Positions 7,011 to 14,491 are shown, counted from the stretch's first letter. The stretch is 20,846 nt of DNA from Betaproteobacteria bacterium (GCA_005889025.1 VBCZ01000072.1:1718-22563); one strand, 5' to 3'. Numbers and translations: made by a program. The notes: a model not told the origin generated them from the letters alone.

Positions 7011-7454
7011 TTGAAAACCACCTGGATCCTGGTCGCTGACAGCAGCCGCGCAAAGATTTTCGAAGTGCGCGGCGCAACGCGCGACGTCCACGAGATCGAA
7101 GCGTTCGTCCATCCGGAAGGCAGGGCGCACAACCGCGACCTGAAATCGGACGCGAGCGGGCGCTACTACGGCAAGGGAGAGCAAAACCAGGGTCATGCCG
7201 CGACTAAGCAGGTCGAGCCGCAGGAGCACGAAGCCGAGCTGTTTGCAAAACGGCTGACCGATCATCTCGAAAAAGCCCGAGCAACTCAACGGTTCGAGTC
7301 GTTGCACCTCATCGCGCCATCCAAATTCCTGGGGTTGATTCGCCGCCATCTTGCCAAGGAAGCGCAAGACTTGGTCGAGGCGACCTTGGCGAAGGAAGTC
7401 GCATGGTTCGACGAACGCTCGATTGCCGAATACATACGCCGACACGATAAATAG
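7011..7454 (+). CDS. Host_attach-family protein (protein required for attachment to host cells)
   Basis: The N-terminal strand TTWILVADSSRAKIFEV is the hallmark of the Host_attach (PF10116) family. Further features are the HNRDLKSDASGRYYGKG loop, then the helix/strand LHLIAPSKFLGLIRRHL and the closing W-FDERSIAEYIRRH. With TTG 7011 as start the protein is 147 residues, the usual family length; ATG 6933 would add 26 residues that match nothing and are coded across a hairpin. No clear Shine-Dalgarno supports either start. The family is named from an Agrobacterium attachment phenotype, but members are widespread in free-living Proteobacteria and their biochemical role is not settled. Soluble, no signal peptide. 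Confidence 0.8.
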   Translation: MKTTWILVADSSRAKIFEVRGATRDVHEIEAFVHPEGRAHNRDLKSDASGRYYGKGEQNQGHAATKQVEPQEHEAELFAKRLTDHLEKARATQRFESLHLIAPSKFLGLIRRHLAKEAQDLVEATLAKEVAWFDERSIAEYIRRHDK

Positions 7455-7508
7455 CGCGTTTGCTCGCGCCCGCCGCTCGACCTTCCGCGCCCGGCGTTTC
7501 CACTGCAC

Positions 7509-8513
7509 GTGAAACTCTCGGTTCTCGACCAGTCGACCGCGGCGAAGGCTCGCCCGGAAGACGAGGCGATCCGCGACACGCTTGCGCTCGCGTCGCACTG
7601 CGACGCGCTCGGCTACCGTCGGTACTGGGTGTCCGAGCATCACAACAGCGAAAGCATCGTCGGCACCGCACCCGAAGTACTCATTGCCGCTATCGCAGCG
7701 ACGACGCGGCGCATCCGCGTCGGAAGTGCCGGGGTCATGCTCCCTCATTACTCCCCTCTCAAGGTCGCCGAGCAGTTCCGGGTCCTGGAAGCCATTGCGC
7801 CGGGGCGTATCGACCTCGGCGTCGGGCGTGCGCCGGGCTCGGACCGGTTGACCGCATTCGCGCTCAATCCCGACGCCGCCAACGCAGCCGAGGAGTTCCC
7901 ACGGCAGGTGATCGATCTCTACGCATGGGTCACGGGAACGCCGCTCGCCGACGATCATCCTTTCAAGGCGATCCGCGCGCACCTGCAGGGGTCGACCCAT
8001 CCCGAGCTGTGGATCCTCGGCAGCTCTGACTACGGGGCGCGCCTTGCGGCGCATTTCGGCCTGCCGTATGCATTCGCTTATTTCTTCAGTGAAGGTCGCG
8101 GGGTCGAAGAGGCGTTGCGCCTGTACCGCGAGAATTACCGGCCGAGCCCTCGCTTTCCGCATCCGGTCGCGACGATATGTATCTGGGCGCTCGCCGCTGA
8201 CACGGATAAAGAGGCGCGGCACCTGGCAACGACGCGCGAATTCTGGCGCATCGGGTTCGAGAAGGGCTTACGCGCGCCGCTGGTTTCGCCTGAGGAAGCG
8301 ATACGCCATCCCTACAGCGAGGTCGAACTCGCGCGCATCGAAGACATGCGCAGGAGAGCGTTCGTCGGGAAGGCCGACGCCGTCGCGGTGGCGCTCAGAC
8401 AAGAGGCGCTTCGGCTCGCGCTCGATGAGCTCGTCATCGTCACGTGGACCTACGACCCTGCGCCACGTCACCGATCCTACGAGCTGCTCGCGCGGGAGTT
8501 TGGTCTATCGTAA
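7509..8513 (+). CDS. Luciferase-like (LLM class) flavin-dependent monooxygenase, YhbW-like
   Basis: A 334-residue single-domain bacterial-luciferase-like TIM barrel. It opens with LSVLDQS and contains the family signatures YWVSEHHN (residues about 39-46), GSAGVMLPHYSPLKVAEQF, then PGRIDLGVGRAPGSD, and LGSSDYGARLAAHFGLPYAFA, all of which closely follow E. coli YhbW. Such enzymes use reduced FMN or F420 to oxygenate small organic substrates; the substrate here is unknown. The start is GTG 7509, 54 nt after the Host_attach stop. The C-terminus (VTWTYDPAPRHRSYELLA) is complete, so the gene appears intact. No flavin reductase lies beside it. Confidence 0.88.
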   Translation: MKLSVLDQSTAAKARPEDEAIRDTLALASHCDALGYRRYWVSEHHNSESIVGTAPEVLIAAIAATTRRIRVGSAGVMLPHYSPLKVAEQFRVLEAIAPGRIDLGVGRAPGSDRLTAFALNPDAANAAEEFPRQVIDLYAWVTGTPLADDHPFKAIRAHLQGSTHPELWILGSSDYGARLAAHFGLPYAFAYFFSEGRGVEEALRLYRENYRPSPRFPHPVATICIWALAADTDKEARHLATTREFWRIGFEKGLRAPLVSPEEAIRHPYSEVELARIEDMRRRAFVGKADAVAVALRQEALRLALDELVIVTWTYDPAPRHRSYELLAREFGLS

Positions 8514-8769
8514 ACGGCACAGAGATGTCCGAGCATTGCCGATCGCTCCGAAGACGTCGGAAGCCGCCCCTCGATAAGAGAACCGGAGCGTAGCGGACGC
8601 TTCGCTGCAGAGAGTGCACGTGGTGTGGCATTCCACAAGTAATTTGATGAAAGTCCGTTCGAGGACAGGCTAGCTCACCACGAACGGACGAAAGCAGTGC
8701 AGTTATTAACGGAACCACAGTAACTGCTGTTATCCTGCGCCCTCTGAATTCGTCGATCACTCGAATCCC
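8514..8769. other. Intergenic region with two inverted repeats upstream of the SRPBCC gene
   Basis: No gene seen in these 256 bp. GTCCGTTCG at 8653-8661 is repeated inverted as CGAACGGAC at 8681-8689 (20-nt spacer). A second pair, GCAGTTA at 8699-8705 and TAACTGC at 8721-8727, lies next to a possible -10 (TTATCC near 8730). The pairs could be operators for the exported SRPBCC gene. No strong -35 or T-tract terminator is visible. Confidence 0.4.
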
Positions 8770-9342
8770 ATGACTGCGCAATCCAATCTCATCGTGAAAG
8801 GCCTGCTGCTGGGCGGGGCATTCGGGTTTCCGCTTATTGCATCCGCAGCGATCATCAGCGGCACCGACACCGGCTTCGAAGTGCTCGAAACCGTCTCGGT
8901 GGCGGCGTCGCCGAAGGAATCCTATGCCCGCCTCGTCAATATCGCCGCGTGGTGGAACAAGGCTCACACGTTTTCCGGCGACTCCGCCAATTTGACTCTG
9001 GACGCTCGGCCTGGCGGATGTTTCTGCGAGCGCCTCAAGGACGGCGGCGGGGTGCAACATCTCACCGTGACGTATGTGGCGCCGAATCAGGCGCTCCGCT
9101 TTTCGGGCGCGCTGGGGCCCTTGCAGTCGCTGGGCGTGGCAGGGAGCATGACGATCGCGCTTACCGGCACGGCTGGCGGTGGAACCGACATCGCCCTTCG
9201 CTATCGCGTGGGGGGTTATGCCACCGACGGGATCAAGAAGTGGGCGGGGCCGGTCGATGAAGTTCTCGGGGAGCAGATCGCGCGACTGAAAAGGCTTATC
9301 GATAGCGGCAGCGCCGAATCATCTTCTCCTTCGCAAAAATAG
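8770..9342 (+). CDS. Exported SRPBCC (START/AHSA1-like) domain protein
   Basis: 190 residues. Residues 1-26 look like a signal peptide (MTAQSNLIVKG, hydrophobic core, ASA|AI). The mature part reads FEVLETVSVAASPKESYARL then AAWWNKAHTFSG, the standard helix-grip opening of SRPBCC polyketide-cyclase/AHSA1 proteins, followed by GGCFCERL and the late helix GPVDEVLGEQIARLKRLID. These domains bind hydrophobic ligands in a deep cavity; the ligand is unknown. Export of an SRPBCC domain to the periplasm is a recurrent proteobacterial type. The gene stands alone. A good Shine-Dalgarno is not visible before ATG 8770. Confidence 0.75.
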   Translation: MTAQSNLIVKGLLLGGAFGFPLIASAAIISGTDTGFEVLETVSVAASPKESYARLVNIAAWWNKAHTFSGDSANLTLDARPGGCFCERLKDGGGVQHLTVTYVAPNQALRFSGALGPLQSLGVAGSMTIALTGTAGGGTDIALRYRVGGYATDGIKKWAGPVDEVLGEQIARLKRLIDSGSAESSSPSQK

Positions 9343-9503
9343 CGCGAGCTTGGCGCGCCGCGGTTTTGCGACTGCGCAATCCGGGAAACAACCGGATTTC
9401 GACAGAGGGCACATCCTCGCGGTCGAGACGATCGCGAAGCACAACGACGCACCGGACGACCGGCGAATCGCCGAATCAACGCCATTTCGAGCGGCTTAGG
9501 TTG

Positions 9504-9644
9504 CTAGCGAGGCATCTCGGATAGGTCGACCCGCCCCGCCGGTTGGTCCGGCAGTCCGCGCGCGATGACCATGAGTGTCATCACCAGCACACCGGCGCAG
9601 CCGCCTCCCCAAAGAGCCACCAGCACCCACCACATCGAAACCAT
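9504..9644 (-). CDS. Small single-pass membrane protein (46 aa)
   Basis: From ATG 9644 the product is one strongly hydrophobic helix (MWWVLVALWGGGCAGVLVMT and continuing) followed by a short polar tail ending VDLSEMPR. A GGGGGTGA Shine-Dalgarno-like stretch lies a few nt upstream, which favours this start over the upstream ATG at 9686 that would add 14 polar residues. Small proteins with an ALW-GGCAG helix are common in Betaproteobacteria, of unknown function. Orientation is opposite to its neighbours and no partner gene is evident. Real-gene support comes from the ribosome site and the clean membrane-helix pattern. Confidence 0.55.
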   Translation of the reverse strand: MVSMWWVLVALWGGGCAGVLVMTLMVIARGLPDQPAGRVDLSEMPR

Positions 9645-10173
9645 CCGCTCACCCCCGTTTCTTTTGGTTTCGCCATCGACATACAAGGGTTGAGCTTTGC
9701 TGATTGTCAGTCATTTCTGCAAAGCTCAGTAGCCGCGTTCGCGCACTCCGGCGCTGGCCCCAACCCGCCGGCGGTGCCTAGTTTGCGAGGGCACACCCTG
9801 CCTTTAGCTTTCAGGTCGGTATTGCCAGCAATCGCGACTCTGAGGAGCATATCGTCAAGACCCAAGCCGAGCCGCAGACTAACGGCCTAAGCCTTTCGTC
9901 GCGAAAGTCGAGGTTCCCGCGCCGTTCAGGTAGACGCCCTCTCGCCTGACGTAGGAAGAGCGCTTACATCATTTTCGGTGCTCGTCTGACTGACACACCT
10001 CGAGCAGCTTGGGATGATGCGCTTGAGAATTTTTCGCTCGAGCAACGGGAAGCGATGGGCGTCGGTTCATGAAGAGCAAGATTAAATTGCTCGAGTCGAA
10101 GACGGTTTCGGCCGCTTCGCCGCGCAAGCGGGATACGGCGAATACGTAAGCGGCACGAAAAACGGAGGCGAAG
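9645..10173. other. Gene-poor stretch of about 530 bp
   Basis: I find no convincing gene. It contains the 10-bp inverted repeat at 9691-9728 (own entry), a short CTTTCG-TCG-CGAAAG hairpin near 9894-9908, and GCTCGAG/CTCGAG-type small palindromes around 10000-10090. A 26-codon reading frame at 10069-10149 lacks a ribosome site. The end of the stretch supplies a strong GGAGG for the gene at 10174. Confidence 0.4.
9691..9728. repeat. 10-bp inverted repeat; right arm recurs at 18181
   Basis: TGAGCTTTGC at 9691-9700 pairs perfectly with GCAAAGCTCA at 9719-9728 across 18 nt. The right arm extended, TGCAAAGCTCAGTAG at 9718-9732, recurs as its exact 15-base reverse complement at 18181-18195, upstream of the sulfur/nitrile operon. 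This suggests either a dispersed repeat or a shared binding site. Confidence 0.6.
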
Positions 10174-10407
10174 ATGGCGGTCAATATACTGTTTCGCACA
10201 GGCGAAGGATCACGGTGGATTTATCGCGGGCACGACACCGAAGCGCTCGGCCCGAGCGACAGCTCGGATACCGGCAGCGATATGCAAGGCGTCGGCGGCG
10301 CAGCCGAAGCGGAAGAGTTGGGACTCGATCCCAGCCTCGTCGATGACATGCAGGGCAGCGATCCGAGCCTCGACGAGACGGTGATCAACTACCCGAAGAA
10401 GAAGTAG
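10174..10407 (+). CDS. Small acidic protein of unknown function (77 aa)
   Basis: Start ATG 10174 is well supported by GGAGG six nt upstream. The N-terminus MAVNILFRTGEGSRWIYRGH looks like a short folded beta segment; the remainder is acidic and probably flexible, with repeated DMQG and DPSL motifs (two each), and ends in a basic PKKK. No signal peptide or membrane helix. I do not recognise the family. It stands alone, convergent with the lipoprotein gene, and a hairpin at 10438-10463 lies just after it. The good ribosome site and biased composition argue for a real gene. Confidence 0.6.
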   Translation: MAVNILFRTGEGSRWIYRGHDTEALGPSDSSDTGSDMQGVGGAAEAEELGLDPSLVDDMQGSDPSLDETVINYPKKK

Positions 10408-10437
10408 CGCGGCCGTCCGCCGTCGGCCAATTCGGCA

Positions 10438-10463
10438 GCCGCAAAGCATCGCTTTTTTGCGGC
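10438..10463. terminator. Candidate bidirectional terminator between convergent genes
   Basis: GCCGCAAA at 10438-10445 and TTTGCGGC at 10456-10463 form an 8-bp stem. The T-run (six T at 10453-10458) falls partly in the loop and stem and not after it, so efficiency is uncertain. Its place between the convergent 77-aa gene and the lipoprotein gene supports a termination role. Confidence 0.4.
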
Positions 10464-10478
10464 GTGTATCGGTGCGCG

Positions 10479-11312
10479 TCAGGGGGTCGACAACGGCGCA
10501 ACGACGGCGCCCTCGATTACATGCCGCCTCAGGGCTTCGGCGACGAAGCCCGATGCCTTCATTTCCTCGACGAAGCTCGTGACATAGCGCGTGCCGGCGT
10601 CTCGCCCCTTCGGAATGGCCATCGCCTGATTGATGACCATGAAGCGCCCCTCGAGCAATCGCACGCCACCGACCCGTTTTGCATCGGCCTCGAGCTGCTG
10701 CTTCACGCCTGCGGCGACATCGAGCGAGTGCGCCATCATGGTGTCGACTACCGCAGGTGACGTTGGTGCCCGCACGATCTTGGCGCGCTTGAGCTCGCGC
10801 GTAAGATACAGGTCGTACGCACTCCCCGCGCCGACGACGACCCGCACACCGTCGCGGTCCACGTCGCTGTTGGCGCGTATCGGCGAGCCACTCGGCACCA
10901 GATAGGCGCCTTCGATGATGACGTACGCCGCGGTGTAGTCGATTTCGCGCGCACGCTCGGGATCGATCGCGAGGAACGCGACATCCCATGCATTGCTGCC
11001 GATCGCCTCGACGACTTTCCCCGCCGCGGGGAACGTCACGAGCTCCAGCGGCACTCCAAGACGGTGTGCCAGTTCGCGTGCGAGGTCCACCGAGACGCCC
11101 GTCGTCTCGCCCGAGCGCGGATCCCTGGTTGCGAGAATCGGATTCCCGAAATTGATTGCGGCCCGAAGCTTGCCTCTGGGTGCGAGCTCGATGGCGGCGT
11201 CGCGTGGCGAAGAGGCGGGCATGGTCGATATGGCGCACGCTCCGAGGATTGCCGCAGCGAGCAAGTAGGCTCCGCCGCGAGCGCACGCCGCCATTGTATC
11301 CGGCATGTTCAT
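10479..11312 (-). CDS. Lipoprotein-type solute-binding protein (amino-acid ABC SBP family 3)
   Basis: 277 residues from ATG 11312, which overlaps the preceding stop as ATGA. A lipobox LGAC at residues 23-26 marks Cys26 as the lipidated residue. The fold is the family 3 (PAO/PBP-like) binding protein: GKLRAAINFGNPIL, GVSVDLARELAHRLGVPLEL, then the diagnostic AWDVAFLAIDPERAREIDYT and IIEGAYLVP. Family 3 proteins bind amino acids or small organic acids for ABC importers, but no permease or ATPase lies nearby, so it may work with a distant transporter or as a sensor. It is coupled to the isochorismatase-like gene. A much longer reading frame reaching 11546 is an upstream extension across the neighbouring gene and is not favoured. 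Confidence 0.85.
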   Translation of the reverse strand: MNMPDTMAACARGGAYLLAAAILGACAISTMPASSPRDAAIELAPRGKLRAAINFGNPILATRDPRSGETTGVSVDLARELAHRLGVPLELVTFPAAGKVVEAIGSNAWDVAFLAIDPERAREIDYTAAYVIIEGAYLVPSGSPIRANSDVDRDGVRVVVGAGSAYDLYLTRELKRAKIVRAPTSPAVVDTMMAHSLDVAAGVKQQLEADAKRVGGVRLLEGRFMVINQAMAIPKGRDAGTRYVTSFVEEMKASGFVAEALRRHVIEGAVVAPLSTP

Positions 11313-11914
11313 CCCGGCAACGATTTCACCAGCGCCAGTACGTCGCGGAACGCCGGATCGTCGCCCGCGGCAGTGCATTCGAACAATGCCGATTCCGTCC
11401 CGAGCAAGATGCATCCGGCGTCTCGCATGCGAGCGAGCGCGAGCTCGCGGTCCTGCTGACGCTCTTGCCTCGATCCCACCGCATCGCCGACCACGAACAT
11501 GTCGAAGCCTTTCGCGGCGAGCGCCAGAGTCGTTTGCATCACACATACGTGCGCTTCCATCCCGGCAACGACGATCTGCGAGCGCCCGCGCGAGCGAACC
11601 ATGCTCTCGAACTCGGGGTGATCGGCGGCGCCAAAGCGCGTCTTCCTATAGATTTCCTCGGGCAGGAATCGCTCGCGCAGCCGCGGTATCAGCGCTCCGA
11701 TCCGATCGGGACAGTGCTCCGTCGCGAGCCTGGGCATGCCGAGGTATTGCGCAGCCCAGATCAGCGCCTCGATGTGCGCGATCAGCGATTCATGGCCGAG
11801 AACCTGCGGCGCCAGCCGCTCCTGGACGTCGACCACCAGCAGCAGGCAGCGCTCGCGGTCAATTCTGGCCACCGAACGCGCCTGCCGCGGCTTTTGCGGA
11901 AAGAGTTCGCTCAT
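11309..11914 (-). CDS. Isochorismatase-family (cysteine) hydrolase
   Basis: 201 residues with the family catalytic triad in place: D29 in LLVVDVQERL, K91 in RKTRFGA, and C124 in GMEAHVCVMQT (the last preceded by the usual cis-peptide region VVAGME). Members of this Rossmann-like superfamily hydrolyse isochorismate, nicotinamide, N-carbamoyl compounds or related amides. Closest in style are the YcaC/nicotinamidase-like proteins often labelled only as hydrolase, so substrate is open. Its ATG overlaps the stop of the upstream remnant by one base (TAATG), and its stop overlaps the lipoprotein start by 4 bp, so it is the middle of a compact operon. Confidence 0.88.
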   Translation of the reverse strand: MSELFPQKPRQARSVARIDRERCLLLVVDVQERLAPQVLGHESLIAHIEALIWAAQYLGMPRLATEHCPDRIGALIPRLRERFLPEEIYRKTRFGAADHPEFESMVRSRGRSQIVVAGMEAHVCVMQTTLALAAKGFDMFVVGDAVGSRQERQQDRELALARMRDAGCILLGTESALFECTAAGDDPAFRDVLALVKSLPG

Positions 11915-12066
11915 TAATCCGCGGCCATCCCGCCGTGTCGCAGCGACGAATCCGTGACGCCGGGCGCAAGCGAGGGTTCACCGGCGACGTCGGCTACTTG
12001 CTTCCCCTCGACGTAGACGACCGGCTGGTAGCGGCGCAGCGACTCGCGATACTCGGCGGCGGACAT
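11914..12066 (-). pseudogene. 50-residue remnant resembling the N-terminus of a 4-hydroxybutyryl-CoA dehydratase/HpaB-family flavoprotein
   Basis: From ATG 12066 the frame reads MSAAEYRESLRRYQPVVYVE, then GKQVADVAGEPSLAPGV. This follows the N-terminus of the 4-hydroxyphenylacetate 3-hydroxylase/4-hydroxybutyryl-CoA dehydratase family (EYIESLR---VY--GE-VEDV--HP). Those proteins are about 480-520 residues, but here, at about residue 37, the sequence passes directly to TDSSLRHGGMAAD and a stop. The TAATG overlap with the next gene looks like a natural operon junction, so I infer that the 3' end is original and the middle (roughly 1.3 kb) was lost in frame. An alternative TTG start lies 12 codons upstream, after an in-frame TAG. 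The family call rests on about 35 residues. Confidence 0.45.
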
Positions 12067-12292
12067 CAGCAGGGCAGGCTCCCGCGGCGGCAATCCGACC
12101 GACTATACACGGGCGCCCACGCGGGCCGTTTCGACCCGCATCGACTGCAAGCAATGCGAAAAATCGGTGGGCCAGACATTGCCTGAGGCGCGCTTCCGCT
12201 CGCTCCTACAACAAAATACGACCGCGTCCCATTGTCCACCGGCAGTTGCTTGCGCGAACATGGTCTCGTTGCAATTCCCTACGAGGTTAGAG

Positions 12293-12550
12293 ATGCACAT
12301 TGTCTGGATCATACTGATCGGTTTCGTCGTCGGGCTGCTGGCGAAAATGCTAACCCCGGGACGCGATCCGAGCGGCTTTTTCATCACTGCGGTGATCGGT
12401 ATTGCGGGCTCGCTGCTCGCCACTTACGGTGGTCAAGCCTTGGGCTTGTATGCGGCGGGCGAACCCGCGGGGTTTATCGGCTCGGTGGTAGGCGCGATCA
12501 TCCTGCTGGCGATCTATCACCTGGTCCGCCGCAACTCGTTGACGACGTAA
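12293..12550 (+). CDS. GlsB/YeaQ/YmgE-family stress-associated inner-membrane protein
   Basis: 85 residues with three hydrophobic helices and the family signature of glycine-rich membrane segments: IGFVVGLLAKMLTPGRDPSG, then ITAVIGIAGSLLATYGG, and AGFIGSVVGAIILLAIYHLV. The GLLAK--TPG-DP-G motif after helix 1 is diagnostic. The start ATG 12293 has GAGG six nt upstream; the longer frame from 12167 lacks this. These proteins are called transglycosylase-associated or general stress proteins; mechanism is unknown. The gene is followed by a strong terminator and stands alone, divergent from the minus-strand remnant. Confidence 0.9.
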   Translation: MHIVWIILIGFVVGLLAKMLTPGRDPSGFFITAVIGIAGSLLATYGGQALGLYAAGEPAGFIGSVVGAIILLAIYHLVRRNSLTT

Positions 12551-12573
12551 AAAAGTATAGCTTCGTGATAAAG

Positions 12574-12602
12574 GGCCTGCGATTTGTCGCAGGCCTTTTT
12601 TT
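12574..12602 (+). terminator. Rho-independent terminator
   Basis: GGCCTGCGA at 12574-12582, loop TTTG, TCGCAGGCC at 12587-12595, followed by seven T (12596-12602). It lies 24 nt after the GlsB-type gene stop and is the clearest intrinsic terminator of the window. Confidence 0.93.
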
Positions 12603-12681
12603 GTCGCATCGTCCGGCGACTCCAGCAAATGCCTTGCACGTCGGGCTCAAACCGCGGGGCCGACGCCGGCGCGCGATGGAG

Positions 12682-13560
12682 CTATACGCACTTTCCCTGG
12701 GTATTGGACCACTCGAGCTGGACGTTCCAGCCTCCGACCCGCTTGAAGTTCCAGGCGCAGATGTCGCCGATCTCGCCATTGTTGTCGTCGTACCATCCCT
12801 GCCCGGGTACCGGGTCGGTGATCGCCTCGCACAACTCATGCGAGCTGGTGCCGGTGAGGGCATCGATGGCGGACAGACCGCCCAGGCAGCCGGTGCAGCC
12901 CGGATACGGCATCACCGCGTAATAGCGCGCGCCCGCGTTGTTGTGATAGCCGCAATAGTTCTGGCAGGACTTGCTGCCGCCCATGATCGATACAACGCCG
13001 GGATCGACGTACACGAAATAGAGCGAGTTCTTGTTGTTCATCGGCACGACCTTGCCTGAGATCCACTGTCCGAGCTGCTTCGCGATCTGCGAGTCGCTGA
13101 TGCTGCCTGAAGGCGCGTTCGCGGTGATGACTTTGCTTCCGACGAACTTGCCGTGGCCGATCTTCTTGCCGACGACGTTGTATTCGGCGAGCTGGTCGAT
13201 CAGGGCGCTCGTCACGATATCGGTAAAGAATTGATTGATCTTGGTCATCAGCGCTTTCGCGCTTGCCGCGGTGGCCCACTGCTTGCCCCAGAATATCGTG
13301 AACACCTCCACGTTCTGCAGCAGCGCGCCACCGCGATAGGTGAGCTTCGCGACGGGTGCCGCGAGCAACTGCAAGCCGTCGAACGGATCGCGTAGCTCCG
13401 CGCGAACCAGTTCTCTGACGGATGGCTTCGCCGCGTGCAGCGGAACGATGCGAACGTATTCATCGGCAGCGAATTTGGCACGCAACGTGGCGCGGCCGGT
13501 CTTCGCGCGCCCTGTGCGGGTGGGGTTTGGGCTGCCGCTGCGTGGAGAAGTTTTTTTCAT
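12682..13560 (-). CDS. Cys-rich protein resembling the EXORDIUM/phosphate-induced protein family
   Basis: 292 residues. After a basic, Ser/Thr/Pro-rich N-terminus of about 30 residues comes a domain with VEVFTIFWGKQW (residues 85-96), LYFVYVDPGV (180-189), YCGYHNNAG (202-210), YYAVMPYPGC, and SSHELCEAITDP (239-250) followed by GWYDDNNGEIGDICAW (255-270). The SHE--EA-TDP...GWYD...GEIGD-C pattern occurs in bacterial and plant proteins of the phosphate-induced_1/EXO group. H241-E242 resembles half of a zincin motif but the second His is absent. Seven Cys suggest an extracytoplasmic, disulfide-bonded protein, yet no hydrophobic signal is visible from this start; no good ribosome site precedes ATG 13560, so the true start is uncertain. 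Function unknown. Confidence 0.65.
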   Translation of the reverse strand: MKKTSPRSGSPNPTRTGRAKTGRATLRAKFAADEYVRIVPLHAAKPSVRELVRAELRDPFDGLQLLAAPVAKLTYRGGALLQNVEVFTIFWGKQWATAASAKALMTKINQFFTDIVTSALIDQLAEYNVVGKKIGHGKFVGSKVITANAPSGSISDSQIAKQLGQWISGKVVPMNNKNSLYFVYVDPGVVSIMGGSKSCQNYCGYHNNAGARYYAVMPYPGCTGCLGGLSAIDALTGTSSHELCEAITDPVPGQGWYDDNNGEIGDICAWNFKRVGGWNVQLEWSNTQGKCV

Positions 13561-13596
13561 GGATGTAGGACAAAAACGGACTCACCGGCGAAGCGT

Positions 13597-14298
13597 TCAA
13601 TCAGTGTGCGCAGGACGGGGCCTCCGTGTGCCGAGAAAATATCCGGTCGACGTCCCAAGCGCTAGCCACAACACGGCATTGGCGAAGAATGCCGCGAAAA
13701 TGAACTCCCGCTCCAGATCGGCGGGGATGCTGTTCGCGGTGATTTGCGGTTGGGGAGCGCCGATCGCGTGCGGAACGACCAGGAGAAAGACGCCCATGAG
13801 GCACAGCGCGCGATTGCGTTGCAACGCCGCCAGCCACAGACCCGCCGCTGTGCACAGCACAGCCAAGCCCCACCAGAGCTCGCGCGCGAGAAGCGGGGCA
13901 GCGTCCGCACCCGGCAATCGAGGTGGCAATCCCAACGCGGGTGACACGAAGAATACGGCGTAGCCGGCAGCCCCCCACGCGATTCCCGCGCGATAGCCCG
14001 AGCTGGCGCGCGAGGACATCGCAGACGCCAGGAGCAACGCGAAGCCGATCGCAACGACGATATTGGCCAGGCCGGTATTGAGCGTTCGCCGCAATCCAGC
14101 CTGCGGCATCCCTGCGTCCGGATCGGGCGCGGCGTGGTCGTGCAACGCGCTCGACGTCTGCGCCGCTGTGGCTTCGTAGCGCTCGGCGTCCCGGATCAGC
14201 GGTGCGAGCTGCAGCTGCTGAACCCCGGTCAACAACAGCCCCGATAACAGGCCCGCCACCCCAGCGGTGCCGACTATCCGATTGAGCAGGGCGATCAC
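13597..14298 (-). CDS. cbtA: Predicted cobalt transporter subunit CbtA
   Basis: 233 residues with about five membrane helices. The opening segment GVAGLLSGLLLTGVQQLQ followed by LAPLIRDAERYE matches the CbtA start, and later segments (AGIAWGAAGYAVFFVSPALG, LWLAA, VFLLVVPHAIGAPQ) fit its topology. CbtA works with CbtB as a small predicted cobalt importer, often under cobalamin control elsewhere; here no riboswitch space exists because it follows cbtB by 4 nt. It is the last gene of the run that encodes cobalt nitrile hydratase, which explains the likely purpose. Start is GTG 14298; no strong Shine-Dalgarno, so translation is probably coupled to cbtB. Confidence 0.85.
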   Translation of the reverse strand: MIALLNRIVGTAGVAGLLSGLLLTGVQQLQLAPLIRDAERYEATAAQTSSALHDHAAPDPDAGMPQAGLRRTLNTGLANIVVAIGFALLLASAMSSRASSGYRAGIAWGAAGYAVFFVSPALGLPPRLPGADAAPLLARELWWGLAVLCTAAGLWLAALQRNRALCLMGVFLLVVPHAIGAPQPQITANSIPADLEREFIFAAFFANAVLWLALGTSTGYFLGTRRPRPAHTD

Positions 14299-14302
14299 GG
14301 CG

Positions 14303-14491
14303 TCAATGGCAGGGAAATCCGGAGGCGTGCCGGGTATCGTGAGCGCCGTTGTGAAGATTCTCGGTTTGCGCGAAGCCCGCGAGATAAAGAAGTACCACGC
14401 CCAGGGCCGCCGCGAGCGCGTGCGCGATGGTTGGCGCGCGTGCGCGAGTCCGCGGCTTCGCGTTATCGATGATTCCGGGCGAGAAGGGCAT
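14303..14491 (-). CDS. cbtB: Predicted cobalt transporter subunit CbtB
   Basis: 62 residues: one membrane helix (ALAAALGVVLLYLAGFA) and the hallmark C-terminal histidine motif LHNGAHDTRHASGFPCH, thought to bind the cobalt ion. AAAGGAG lies six nt before ATG 14491, making this a better start than the ATG at 14497 that directly abuts the GGAG. It follows the nitrile hydratase accessory gene by about 40 nt and precedes cbtA by 4 nt. The His-rich tail on the outer or inner face would hand metal to CbtA. The gene is short but the motif makes the call firm. Confidence 0.88.
   Translation of the reverse strand: MPFSPGIIDNAKPRTRARAPTIAHALAAALGVVLLYLAGFAQTENLHNGAHDTRHASGFPCH

Noticed and set aside
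9378..9398. AATCCGG...CCGGATT hairpin after the SRPBCC gene as a terminator
   Set aside because: Only 7 bp, with no T-run; too weak to call.
10069..10149. 26-codon plus-strand frame (MKSKIKLLES...)
   Set aside because: Ends 24 nt before the 77-aa gene but has no Shine-Dalgarno and no recognisable similarity; too short to support.
9969..10199. 76-residue minus-strand open frame
   Set aside because: No ribosome site or family; overlaps the well-supported 77-aa gene start on the other strand.
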